Below, in pieces: positions 23,596 through 32,273 of a stretch of DNA of 32,573 nucleotides. Source of the DNA: Sphingobacterium thalpophilum. Its GTDB lineage: Bacteria > Bacteroidota > Bacteroidia > Sphingobacteriales > Sphingobacteriaceae. Position numbers and translations under genes: made by a program. The notes under the pieces are model-generated. The model searched no databases, was not told where the DNA came from, and saw only the letters and a list, made by a program, of their open reading frames with translations. The DNA is taken from NCBI GenBank assembly GCA_945865415.1, contig CAMBFY010000004.1, forward strand, positions 1-32,573. The letters are read 5' to 3'. Position 1 is the first letter of the stretch; each line of letters begins with the position of its first letter.

Positions 23596-24653
23596 TTTTT
23601 CATTTTATGCAGCTTGGTAAAATCAACAATATCAATCACACTTCCCTTCTTTTCGATGATTCCTTCGTCCTTGAAATCGCTTAATGTCCGGCTAACTGTT
23701 TCGGTGGCCATACCTGCCATTGATGCTAAATCCTCCCTGGAAATTCTGATCTGAACCTCCGAGCTTTCGGAAGCATTTTGTTGCTTTGCCAGACGAATCA
23801 GAACCTCTGCCATGCGTTTCCTCACAGAGTGATAAGCCAACTGAAGTAATTGCTCCTCCTTTTCTATCAGGTTACTGGATAATAGTCCAATAAACTTCTG
23901 ACCAATATCTGTATAACTATCAAGTAACTGCTTTACAATGTCTTTAGGAAGAAGACATATCATAGTATCATCTACAGCCTCCGCTGTTTCATTGTAATGA
24001 TCACCGGAGAGCATGGCCTGTATGCCGAGGTATTCTTCAGGCCCATACATGCCGGTGACTAATTCTCTGCCATCTTCACTCATTTTAATCGCCTTTACCC
24101 TTCCGCTAAGTATGAGGTATATACCTGTCACATTATCACTTTCATAGTAAATGATTTGTTTTTTTCTTACTTGCTTAACCTTTCGGTCAGCAATAATTTT
24201 CTTCAATTCATTTAGACCCTGATTTTGATTAGTCAGCAATTGAAGACTTTCGAACGATTTACTATAAAAGGCCTCAATTTTATCCTTTTTATGAAAACGC
24301 GACTCAATGGTATTCAGTAACTCCATATCGTCGAAAGGCTTGGTTAGATAATCATCTGCACCCATTTCCATACCCTTTCTCATATCAGCCCTTTCGGCTT
24401 TTGCCGTCAGGAAAATAAAAGGAATGTTGGAAGTTTCACGATTCTTAGACAAAAGATATAAAACGCCATAACCATCCAGTTCAGGCATCATTATATCGCA
24501 AAGTATCATATCCGGTAAATGTTGCTGTGCCAATTCTACACCAATCTTACCATTATCTGCCTCCAAAACATCATAACCTGCAAGTACAAGAATTTCAACA
24601 GAACTTTCCCTGATATCCTTGTTGTCTTCAATTATTAGAATCTTCTTTTTCAT
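23592..24653 (-). CDS. Response regulator fused to a CRP/FNR DNA-binding module
   Basis: 353 residues. Residues 1-120 are a receiver with phospho-acceptor Asp53 (LCDIMMPELDG), acidic pair Glu9/Asp10, Thr83 and Lys105 (LTKPF). A linker to ~155 leads to a cyclic-nucleotide-binding-like domain (IIYYESDNVTGIYLILSGRV) and a C-terminal winged helix. The recognition helix reads TETVSRTL: Glu318, Ser321 and Arg322 stand in the ExxSR pattern of FNR, which reads TTGAT. No N-terminal FNR-type iron-sulfur cysteine cluster is present, so oxygen sensing must come from phosphorylation by the partner kinase. The start overlaps the kinase stop by ATGA, indicating translational coupling. It is inferred to activate ldhA-hemN. 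Confidence 0.93.
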   Translation of the reverse strand: MKKKILIIEDNKDIRESSVEILVLAGYDVLEADNGKIGVELAQQHLPDMILCDIMMPELDGYGVLYLLSKNRETSNIPFIFLTAKAERADMRKGMEMGADDYLTKPFDDMELLNTIESRFHKKDKIEAFYSKSFESLQLLTNQNQGLNELKKIIADRKVKQVRKKQIIYYESDNVTGIYLILSGRVKAIKMSEDGRELVTGMYGPEEYLGIQAMLSGDHYNETAEAVDDTMICLLPKDIVKQLLDSYTDIGQKFIGLLSSNLIEKEEQLLQLAYHSVRKRMAEVLIRLAKQQNASESSEVQIRISREDLASMAGMATETVSRTLSDFKDEGIIEKKGSVIDIVDFTKLHKMKN

Positions 24654-25846
24654 AGATTTTTTTGCCGGAATTTTAGGGAAAATATAGTTTTCTGATTTGG
24701 TAGACTTATAAAATTAACGTTTCCTCCCATCAAATTAACATAACGCATGATGATATTAAGACCTAAGCCTGTTCCGGGGATATTTCCAATATTATTAGCC
24801 CGAAAAAATGGCTCAAATAAATGTTTGTGATCTGTTTCAGGTATTCCTATACCATTATCACTTACGGTTACAATACACTCCTTATCAGAAAGTTCAGTAT
24901 TAAACTCGATGAATGTATTCTCGCCGGAATACTTTATGGCATTAGAAATTAGGTTGATTATACAATTTCGCAGTAAATTCTGATCCAATAGAACTTTGCT
25001 ATGCAGGCCGGTATGCTGATAAATGATATGCTGATCTTTTTTAGCCATCATTTGCATCTCCTCGGTGATTTCTTCAGATAGTTTGACAATATCGAACTCA
25101 GTAAAAGTAGTTTCAATTTTACCCGCCTCAAGTCGCTCAAGAGATAGAAAATCATCCAGAATAGTGGTTAGATTACCAACAGAATTTTTTATTTTAATTA
25201 CATGCTTTGAAATATTAGTACCATCATCCTGTAATTGATATTTTTCTATCAATGATGCAGATAATTGTATTGAACTAAGAGGCGTGCGGAATTCATGTGA
25301 GGCCATAGAAACAAACCGGCTTTTTAGCTGATTCAGTTCTTTTTCCTTTTCAAGAGATTTGCTGACAATTTCTTTCGCTACCTGAAGTTCTGTAACAGAC
25401 TTCTGCAAAGAATTTGTACGATCCTCTACCAGCTTTTCAAGTTGTGAAGCATAATGTAATATTTGAGCCTCTGCATTTTTTTCCCTGCTTAAATCATGGA
25501 TAAAGCCTGTATAGATTATCCTTCCAGAGTAATTAACTTCACTAACTGCAAGTCGGAATGGAAATAAGGTACCATTCTTCTTCAATCCCTGAACATCCCG
25601 CCCTTGACCGATAACATGAGGGGAAGCTGTCCTTTGATAACGGGCGAGGTATTCATCATGCTGACCCTTATCCGGCTGAGGCATTAACATTGAAATATTT
25701 TGACCAGTGACTTCTTTAGCTGAATATCCAAACAAAGCACAGGCCGAAGGGTTTATCGACTCAATTAAGCCCCGTTGATCAATCGTTATGATTCCATCAA
25801 TAGCATTTTCAATAATTGCATGTAACAATGCGCCTTTATCAGTCAT
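24650..25846 (-). CDS. FixL-like haem-PAS sensor histidine kinase
   Basis: 398 residues, without membrane segments, so soluble. Residues ~5-120 are a PAS domain that closely resembles the haem PAS of Bradyrhizobium FixL: GQNISMLMPQPD, HDEYLARY, PHVIGQGR and FTGF-like YTGFIHDL. His63 aligns with the proximal haem ligand His200, and Arg69, His77 and Arg83 with Arg206, His214 and Arg220 of FixL, at identical spacing. A coiled coil (~125-172) leads to HisKA with His184 in MASHEFRTPL, and then a HATPase domain with ISNAIKYS, DNGIGIP and GTGLGLNI. FixL is active when oxygen leaves the haem. The regulator gene overlaps its stop by 4 bp. Haem binding is inferred from residues only. Confidence 0.9.
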   Translation of the reverse strand: MTDKGALLHAIIENAIDGIITIDQRGLIESINPSACALFGYSAKEVTGQNISMLMPQPDKGQHDEYLARYQRTASPHVIGQGRDVQGLKKNGTLFPFRLAVSEVNYSGRIIYTGFIHDLSREKNAEAQILHYASQLEKLVEDRTNSLQKSVTELQVAKEIVSKSLEKEKELNQLKSRFVSMASHEFRTPLSSIQLSASLIEKYQLQDDGTNISKHVIKIKNSVGNLTTILDDFLSLERLEAGKIETTFTEFDIVKLSEEITEEMQMMAKKDQHIIYQHTGLHSKVLLDQNLLRNCIINLISNAIKYSGENTFIEFNTELSDKECIVTVSDNGIGIPETDHKHLFEPFFRANNIGNIPGTGLGLNIIMRYVNLMGGNVNFISLPNQKTIFSLKFRQKNL

Positions 25847-25964
25847 ACAACAAAAATTGTCTTTTGAATTTAAAAATGAAGATTTGCCCTTGAAAGAACT
25901 GTTTAAAATTCAGAAGCTCTCATTGCTCATTTTGTAAAATTCGTGATGTGGATTAATGGATAGA

Positions 25965-26693
25965 TTAATTCAAAGTCAGATAGAGCAGAGCGGCCAGACC
26001 AGCCCCAATCATAGGCCCCAGAACCGGTATCCACGCGTACGACCAGTCGCTGTTTCCCTTACCGGCTACCGGAAGTATAGCATGCATTATCCTTGGACCG
26101 AGATCACGAACCGGGTTAATTGCATACCCGGTTGTCCCTCCCAGGCAAAGTCCGATAGCCCAAACAGTAAACATTACTGGAATTGCTCCCAAGGATCCAA
26201 GACCTACAGGTGTTTTAGAATCTACAATTTCTGCGCTGGTAATATGAAATATCACAAATAAGAGGACAAATGACCCAATAATTTCGCTTGTAAGATTAGA
26301 AAAGGTATTTCTTATTGCAGGCCCGGTACAAAATGCAGCAAGCTTTAATCCTATATCATCAGTTACTGCAAAATGATCTTTATACTTGAACCAAGCCAGA
26401 GAAGAACCAAGCATTGCTCCCAACATCTGAGCAAGCATATAGACCGGAACTTGTGCCCATTCAAACTTCCCTGCGATGGCAAGCGCGAAGGTAACTGCAG
26501 GATTAAGATGTGCACCGCTGTACGGGGCCGATACAACTACCCCTAAAAAAACGGCTAATGCCCAGGCTGTGGTGATTACTATCAATCCTCCACCGTTTCC
26601 TTTAGTTCCTGTTAAAACAACGTTGGCAACAACTCCGTTACCCAATAAAATTACAAGTGCAGTCCCTAAAAATTCTGCTGTAAACGGTGCCAT
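25965..26693 (-). CDS. glpF: Glycerol facilitator, aquaporin (MIP) family
   Basis: A 242-residue channel with six membrane helices and the two half-helix motifs: SGAHLNPAVT after helix 2 and GYAINPVRDLGPR after helix 5. The second motif is NPV not NPA, and the following Arg-Asp is the glycerol-channel signature (NPARD in E. coli GlpF). It moves glycerol and related small polyols into the cell. It lies 10 bp after the glpK stop, so both form one operon that feeds glycerol 3-phosphate to lipid or central metabolism. The oxygen-sensor genes follow on the same strand after 118 bp. Confidence 0.95.
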   Translation of the reverse strand: MAPFTAEFLGTALVILLGNGVVANVVLTGTKGNGGGLIVITTAWALAVFLGVVVSAPYSGAHLNPAVTFALAIAGKFEWAQVPVYMLAQMLGAMLGSSLAWFKYKDHFAVTDDIGLKLAAFCTGPAIRNTFSNLTSEIIGSFVLLFVIFHITSAEIVDSKTPVGLGSLGAIPVMFTVWAIGLCLGGTTGYAINPVRDLGPRIMHAILPVAGKGNSDWSYAWIPVLGPMIGAGLAALLYLTLN

Positions 26694-26703
26694 ATTTGAA
26701 AAT

Positions 26704-28197
26704 TTACTTTAAATGGTTAACATTAGCTTTTGCGGCTCTCACAGCCCTGTTCCAACCATCAACAAGATCATCATAATTTTCGATATCCTCCGGTTCAAAA
26801 TTCCGTTCAACCTGCCATTGTTCTGAAATTTCATCAACAGTTCCCCAGAAACCGGTTGCAAGTCCGGCAAGATAGGCTGCCCCAAGCGCAGTAACCTCTG
26901 TTACTTTTGGCCTGATAACCCTGCATTTCATAACATCTGCTTGAAATTGCATTAATAAATTATTTGCAGTAGCACCCCCATCTACACGCAACTCGCTGAT
27001 TGGGGTGCCGGCATCTGCTTCCATCGCCTTCAACACATCCATTGTTTGAAAAGCAATACTTTCAAGGGCAGCCCGTGCAAAATGACACGAATTTGTACCA
27101 CGGGTAATGCCTGTAATTGTTCCCCTAGCATGCTGATCCCAATGCGGGGCTCCTAATCCGGCAAAAGCAGGAACCATATATACACCACCTGTATCCGTCA
27201 CTTTTGCGGCCAGATCCTCAACTTCTCCTGATGTTTTGATTAGTCCTAACTCGTCTCTCAACCATTGAACCACAGCTCCTCCGATAAAAATCCCTCCTTC
27301 CATAGCATAGGTCACTTCTCCATTGATCTTCCAGGCAATTGTTGTAAGCAGATTATTTGAGGATATTCTTGGCTGTTTACCTATGTTCATAAGCATAAAG
27401 CATCCGGTTCCATAGGTATTTTTTACCATACCAACCTTGGTACACATTTGTCCGAAAAGTGCTGCCTGCTGATCACCGGCGATTCCCGCAATTGGAATTT
27501 TAGCCGCAAGAATATCTCCTGCAGTTTCGCAAAATACTTCGCTGGATGATTTCACCTGAGGTAACATTAGCTCCGGAATATCAAATAGTGCAAGCAATTC
27601 ACTATCCCATTCAAGGGAATTTATATTAAAAAGCATGGTTCGGGAGGCATTACTCACATCAGTAACATGGCATTTACCTCCTGACAATTTCCAGATCAAC
27701 CAGCTATCTACTGTTCCAAAAAGGAGTTTTCCCTGTAAAGCCCTTGCTCTGGCTCCTTTTACATTTTCAAGAATCCACCTTACTTTAGTTGCAGAAAAGT
27801 ATGAATCAATGATCAGACCAGTCTTCTTCTGGATTTTAATGCCATGTTCCTTCCGGATGGAATCACAATAATCTGAAGTTCTACGATCCTGCCAAACTAT
27901 TGCATTATAAACCGGCAGCCCGGTTTCCTTATCCCAAACTATGGTTGTTTCTCTTTGGTTAGTAATTCCGATAGCATGAATATCCCTTGGGTTCAGTCCG
28001 GCTTTAACCATGGCCTCTGTAGCTACAGCAACCTGCGTAGACCAGATCTCTACCGGATCATGTTCCACCCATCCCGGCCTGGGGTAAATCTGTTCAAATT
28101 CCTTTTGTGAAACAGCAACTATTTCGCCCAAACGATTAAATAAAATAGCTCTGGAACTCGTTGTTCCCTGATCGAGTGATAAAATATAATCTGGCAT
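26704..28197 (-). CDS. glpK: Glycerol kinase
   Basis: A 497-residue FGGY-family ATP-dependent kinase making sn-glycerol 3-phosphate. The full length and motifs are typical: [12 protein letters not shown] at residues 8-19, [40 protein letters not shown] (phosphate-binding), [10 protein letters not shown], and [16 protein letters not shown] near the C-terminus. No allosteric-site loss is obvious. It leads the glpK-glpF operon. The 202-bp gap to the divergent tyrosine-pathway gene contains two palindromes that may be operators. Confidence 0.97.
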   Translation of the reverse strand: MPDYILSLDQGTTSSRAILFNRLGEIVAVSQKEFEQIYPRPGWVEHDPVEIWSTQVAVATEAMVKAGLNPRDIHAIGITNQRETTIVWDKETGLPVYNAIVWQDRRTSDYCDSIRKEHGIKIQKKTGLIIDSYFSATKVRWILENVKGARARALQGKLLFGTVDSWLIWKLSGGKCHVTDVSNASRTMLFNINSLEWDSELLALFDIPELMLPQVKSSSEVFCETAGDILAAKIPIAGIAGDQQAALFGQMCTKVGMVKNTYGTGCFMLMNIGKQPRISSNNLLTTIAWKINGEVTYAMEGGIFIGGAVVQWLRDELGLIKTSGEVEDLAAKVTDTGGVYMVPAFAGLGAPHWDQHARGTITGITRGTNSCHFARAALESIAFQTMDVLKAMEADAGTPISELRVDGGATANNLLMQFQADVMKCRVIRPKVTEVTALGAAYLAGLATGFWGTVDEISEQWQVERNFEPEDIENYDDLVDGWNRAVRAAKANVNHLK

Positions 28198-28399
28198 ATT
28201 GATGTTAAATTATTCTAAAGGATGTCTCTGACATATTTAAATATGAGAAAAATATGTAATATTACGATAATATTCAGCATTTAAAAGATGAAGCGGCTTA
28301 CGGGAATATTTAACTAGCATAAATTTTATTGATTTTTAATTGAAATAAACCTGATCGATAATGCACTCATTTTTCATCCTAAAATTTTAGCATAAAATC
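28198..28399. promoter_or_regulatory. Divergent promoter region with two palindromes
   Basis: Between glpK (minus) and the prephenate dehydrogenase gene (plus). CATATTTAAATATG (28232-28245) is a perfect 14-bp palindrome, and AATATTA-CGA-TAATATT (28258-28274) is a perfect 7-3-7 inverted repeat. They are AT-rich, so chance is not excluded. No exact TAnnTTTG box was identified on either strand. Confidence 0.4.
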
Positions 28400-29659
28400 A
28401 TGAATATAGGAATAATCGGTCTTGGGGATATGGGATGTATCTATGCTAAATCTTTCGCCAGGGCAGGATACAGGGTTTATGGATGTGACCTTCCATTTCG
28501 CAGAGAGATCCTGGAAAATGAATTAAGTCCATACGGAATCGAAATTCTGGATGATGGTAAAGCGGTATCGAGAATTTCTGATGTGATCATTTACTCTGTT
28601 GAGGCCGAACGAATCGCTGAAGTTCTGAGCTTGTATGGTTCATACACAAAATACGGCGCAATTGTAGCAGGACAAACATCAGTTAAACATCCAGAAATAG
28701 AAGCATTTGAAAAATATCTTCCCAAGGATGTTCATATTATTACCTGCCATTCCCTGCATGGTCCGGGATTTGATCCCAAGGGCCAAAAGATGATCGTTAT
28801 TCCACACAGAACCAGCAAAGAGGCATACCAGCGAATGACAGATCTTTTATCTGCATTGGGTTCTGTTTTAGTAGAGATAGCAGATTTTCATGAGCATGAC
28901 AAAATTGTAGCTGATACGCAGGCGGTAACACATATGGGTTTCGAAAGTATGGGAACTGCCTGGAAAGAAGCCGGTTTCTTCCCTTGGGAGAACGCCTCTT
29001 ACCTCGGAGGTATTGACAATGTTAAAATACTGATTACACTTAGAATATTTAGTTACAAGGCACACATTTACGGCGGACTTGCAATTCTAAATCCCTATGC
29101 AAGACATCAGATCAAACGTTATGCCATTTCAGAATCCGAGTTATTCAAACTCATGATAAAAGAGGAGGAATCATCCTTACGAAAACGCTTATATCAGGCC
29201 AGAGACTTTATTTTTGGTCAGGATCATCAAGGGGTAATGTTGGATGAAAAAGTAATGCAGGAATTCTCCTTATCTGCTGGATCAGAAAGTCGAAAGCCAA
29301 ATTCCCACCTCAGTCTGTTAAGTATGGTTGATGCCTGGTACCACCTTGGTATTAATCCTTATGACAACTTAATTTGTCAGACTCCCCCATTCAGATTACG
29401 ATTGGGAATCGCTGAATACCTTTTCAAGAACGAAGAATTACTCGAAGAGTCTATCAATACCGCATTATTTGATAAAACCATTAGGGGCGATGATTTGGAA
29501 TTCCATTCAGCAGTTAGAGAATGGTCTTCCCTGATTGTTTATGGTGATATGGAAGGTTATAAACAACATTTTGATCAGGTGAAAACATTCTTTGCTGGAA
29601 GATTAGATCAGGGAAGAGCCCAAAGTGCTGAACTGATCAGAAAACTTGAAATGGAATAG
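28400..29659 (+). CDS. Prephenate dehydrogenase of the fungal Tyr1 type
   Basis: 419 residues starting with the Rossmann motif IGIIGLGDMG. Prephenate dehydrogenase converts prephenate to 4-hydroxyphenylpyruvate on the route to tyrosine. From memory it parallels yeast Tyr1 along its length: AFEKYLPKD, CHSLHGP, EHDKI.ADTQAVTH, SMGTAW, YGG.-like GGIDNVK, NPYARHQ, ELFKLMI, PNSHLSLL.MVD.W, LGI.PYD and DDLEF..AREWSS. It is thus the ~400-450-residue NADP-type enzyme found in fungi rather than the ~290-residue bacterial TyrA. It is not in a visible aromatic operon. The yeast comparison is by recall, not by alignment, but the motif agreement is extensive. Confidence 0.88.
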   Translation: MNIGIIGLGDMGCIYAKSFARAGYRVYGCDLPFRREILENELSPYGIEILDDGKAVSRISDVIIYSVEAERIAEVLSLYGSYTKYGAIVAGQTSVKHPEIEAFEKYLPKDVHIITCHSLHGPGFDPKGQKMIVIPHRTSKEAYQRMTDLLSALGSVLVEIADFHEHDKIVADTQAVTHMGFESMGTAWKEAGFFPWENASYLGGIDNVKILITLRIFSYKAHIYGGLAILNPYARHQIKRYAISESELFKLMIKEEESSLRKRLYQARDFIFGQDHQGVMLDEKVMQEFSLSAGSESRKPNSHLSLLSMVDAWYHLGINPYDNLICQTPPFRLRLGIAEYLFKNEELLEESINTALFDKTIRGDDLEFHSAVREWSSLIVYGDMEGYKQHFDQVKTFFAGRLDQGRAQSAELIRKLEME

Positions 29660-29762
29660 TAATGATTTCTTGAATTATCTAATTACCCTCATCTTGATTT
29701 AAGGAAGGATAAAAGATAGGGTTATACTTAAACAGGTAAGGCTCTGGAGTATAATGGTTAAA
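29660..29762. other. Intergenic, no gene seen
   Basis: A short AT-rich 3' flank of the prephenate dehydrogenase gene before the repeat copy; no terminator with T-run is evident. Confidence 0.35.
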
Positions 29763-29950
29763 TTTTTGAAACCAATACCTGCGTATTATAGGTTTTTTCA
29801 GCCCTTTCCTTCGGGGTAGTTCCGGCTTTAACTGGTGTTCCTTATCAAATTTTTAAGAGCCGGAAGCTACCACCTGCGGCAAGGTTTATTTTACCCGGAT
29901 CTGTTTTTCATCGGTACGGGCAGCCCTTCGCTGCTGGTTCGCGCGTTACA
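29763..29950 (+). repeat. Dispersed structured repeat, copy B
   Basis: 188 bp related to copy A at 10659-10856, ending in the same GTTACA. Central hairpin arms TTCCGGC (29820-29826) and GCCGGAA (29859-29865) are extended outward by GGTAG / CTACC, where copy A has the different but still paired TAT/ATA segment. A second small stem is GGCAGC-CCTTC-GCTGCT near the 3' end. No ORF. Confidence 0.7.
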
Positions 29951-30190
29951 TGAATTTAATAAAGAAAGACAGGCGACAACTACGTCAACCGTTATTATTT
30001 GATGATTAAGTGCTAACGAATTCAGGATCTACTCAATTCTCAAAAATCTCAGGTTAATTAAAGGACTGTAGCCAATTGGCACCTATACTATTACAATAAT
30101 ATAACTTTAATAAGTGACCGCCATCATATTTTAAGAACACTTTAATACCCTAATTTGTACTCGTGGATTAACCCTAATTAATTCTTTTTC
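29951..30190. other. Intergenic leader of the 595-residue protein gene
   Basis: About 240 bp with no ORF. It should hold the promoter of the following gene. CCTAATTTGTACTC at ~30150 resembles a shortened -7 box, but does not match TAnnTTTG exactly. Confidence 0.3.
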
Positions 30191-31978
30191 ATGAGTCATA
30201 CATTTCATATTCCTGTTTTAGGGCTTGCCTATTCAGTAGACACCCCAATCAAAGTAGCCCGTTATGGTATCAGCTCGGTTGTGTCAATTGTTGATGATAT
30301 ATTAATTGAACGTATGCGGCAATTATACAGTCAAAAAAACAATGAGGAATTTATTGCTATTGATCCCAAAGAAACTGATTTCCGCAGTAAAAGAATTAAA
30401 GCTTATCTTAATTTGGTTAAAAAAATTGTCGACAATCAGTTTGAATCACTACGTCTCCAGTCATTTGAAGATGGAACTGATTTGACAAGATATTTCAGTC
30501 TTTTGCCTGAAAGCTCTCCACTCAAGATTAAATACCAGCAAATGCTAAACGAGCAGGATGCTGAAAAGTGTTTTAGCCTGCAAAGTGAGTTACGTAGTGA
30601 AATTGAGAAAGGAGAAATCCAGGTTAATATCATGGCCAAGGTCGACCGAATGAACCCAAATACCAGCGGTGAGCAGATTTCGGATGCATTATCAGCACTT
30701 AAGGGATTTGCTGAGAGTGAATTAAATACTCCAGTAGTCCTTTCAGCAGGAATGAACCCACGACTGTACAGTTATCTGGAAAATTTTGCAGAATTTTTAC
30801 CTGATCAGTTTAGCAATTTCAGAAAAAGTATCATTCTTAAGGTAAGTGATTTCAGGTCGGCATTGATACAGGCCAAATTTTTAGCTAAAAAAGGGCTTTG
30901 GGTTTCAGAATTCAGAGTTGAATCCGGACTGAATTGTGGTGGTCATGCGTTTGCGACTGAAGGATATCTTTTGGGACCGATTTTGGAAGAATTCAAAACC
31001 AAGAGGCAGGAGATGATTGAAGAACTGTATCAGATTTATAGTAAAGCAATAGAAGAAAAAGGTATTCAGCTTTCTACTGTTCCTAAATTAAAGATCAGTG
31101 TTCAGGGAGGGATTGGAACTTCAGATGAAAACAATTTTCTGATTAATCATTATCAGCTTGACGCAACCGGTTGGGGAAGTCCCTTTTTATTGGTGCCTGA
31201 AGCAACAAATGTGGATGCCGAAACACTTGAACTACTTGCAAGCGCCAGCCATGATGATTTTTATATCAGCGGTTCTTCTCCACTGGGAATACCTTTCAAT
31301 AATTTCAGAAAGAGCACAGCCGAGAAACAACGTTTGGAACGCATTGCAAAAGGAAGACCGGGCAGCCCCTGTGTTAAAAAATTCTTATCCTCAAATACCG
31401 AATTTACTGAACTACCGATCTGCACCGCATCCAGAGAATATCAGAATCTTAAAATAAAACAACTTGAATCAGAGGGCTTAGCAGCGGATGAATTCCAGAC
31501 AAAATTCGAGGAGATCACTGAGAAGCTATGCTTGTGCGAAGGACTTGCTGCATCGGCATACTTAAAAAATAATATTCTTAAACCCAAAGAGAGTCGGGTC
31601 ACAGTGATCTGTCCTGGCCCCAATATTGCCTATTTCAGCGGCAAATTTTCATTGGATGAGATGGTCAGCCATATTTATGGTAAGCTCAACTTGTTGAATG
31701 ACCCCAATCGACCTAATCTCTTTGTCAATGAACTCAATCTTTATGTAGAATACCTTAAAAAGGAAATCAGCAAACAGATTCAGGAAATGAATGATAAAAA
31801 AGCCAAGTATATTATCAAATTTAAAGAGCAGCTGGAAAACGGAATAGAATATTACAAAAAACTGATTCCCCAAATTAAAGACCAGACTGAGGTTTACAGA
31901 AAGAAGATGATGAATGAACTACTGGAATTAGAAGAAAAATTACAGCATTTAAAACCTGTTGTTGAGCAGAAGGTCTAA
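30191..31978 (+). CDS. Conserved protein of unknown function with possible flavin-barrel fold
   Basis: 595 residues, no signal peptide, so cytosolic. I do not recognise a characterised family. The middle (about residues 215-390) has alternating strands and helices with motifs of a TIM barrel: KLKISVQGGIGTSDE, YQLDATGWGSPFLLVPEATN, LLASASHDDFYISGSSPLGI. VQGGIGT recalls the phosphate-binding loop of FMN barrels such as nitronate monooxygenase. Four cysteines cluster after it (394, 411, 447, 449; PICTAS and KLCLCEG), and could hold a metal or iron-sulfur centre. GLNCGGHAF at ~246 adds a fifth Cys. The last ~90 residues are a strongly charged coiled coil. Function is not assignable; a redox role is a guess. 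Confidence 0.85.
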   Translation: MSHTFHIPVLGLAYSVDTPIKVARYGISSVVSIVDDILIERMRQLYSQKNNEEFIAIDPKETDFRSKRIKAYLNLVKKIVDNQFESLRLQSFEDGTDLTRYFSLLPESSPLKIKYQQMLNEQDAEKCFSLQSELRSEIEKGEIQVNIMAKVDRMNPNTSGEQISDALSALKGFAESELNTPVVLSAGMNPRLYSYLENFAEFLPDQFSNFRKSIILKVSDFRSALIQAKFLAKKGLWVSEFRVESGLNCGGHAFATEGYLLGPILEEFKTKRQEMIEELYQIYSKAIEEKGIQLSTVPKLKISVQGGIGTSDENNFLINHYQLDATGWGSPFLLVPEATNVDAETLELLASASHDDFYISGSSPLGIPFNNFRKSTAEKQRLERIAKGRPGSPCVKKFLSSNTEFTELPICTASREYQNLKIKQLESEGLAADEFQTKFEEITEKLCLCEGLAASAYLKNNILKPKESRVTVICPGPNIAYFSGKFSLDEMVSHIYGKLNLLNDPNRPNLFVNELNLYVEYLKKEISKQIQEMNDKKAKYIIKFKEQLENGIEYYKKLIPQIKDQTEVYRKKMMNELLELEEKLQHLKPVVEQKV

Positions 31979-31993
31979 ACGACCAAACACCCG

Positions 31994-32024
31994 ACCGGCT
32001 CTAAACTTCAGAGCCGGTTTTTTT
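31994..32024 (+). terminator. Rho-independent terminator
   Basis: ACCGGCTCT (31994-32002) and AGAGCCGGT (32010-32018) form a 9-bp stem with a 7-nt loop and a run of seven T. It ends transcription of the 595-residue protein gene. Confidence 0.93.
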
Positions 32025-32273
32025 ATGCACTCAACTTTGTAATCTATCAATTTGGAGATTCAATTTTACAACTGAAATAAAAAAGCAGAACAAATCTCTG
32101 ATCAATTCTAACTGAAGATAATCTGATCTGAAATAATTTTAGTTTTAAAAATCAATATCAGCAAGCGACTGACGAATTTAACCGCCATGATGCCTAGGTA
32201 AATCGGTAAGTCTGAAATTAAATTTCAAATGAAAAAGTACATGTCTTGATTCTTGGTTCTTGATACTCCCTAC
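32025..32273. other. Convergent intergenic region with low-complexity 3' flank
   Basis: About 250 bp without a gene. It contains TCTTGATTCTTGGTTCTTGA (32243-32262), a short tandem-like string directly beside the stop of the minus-strand T9SS cargo gene. Similar strings flank other minus-strand stops in this window. Confidence 0.4.

Noticed and set aside
32036-32049. Second FNR-type box (TTGTAATCTATCAA)
   Set aside because: Two of ten positions mismatch, and it lies between convergent genes with no promoter to serve.
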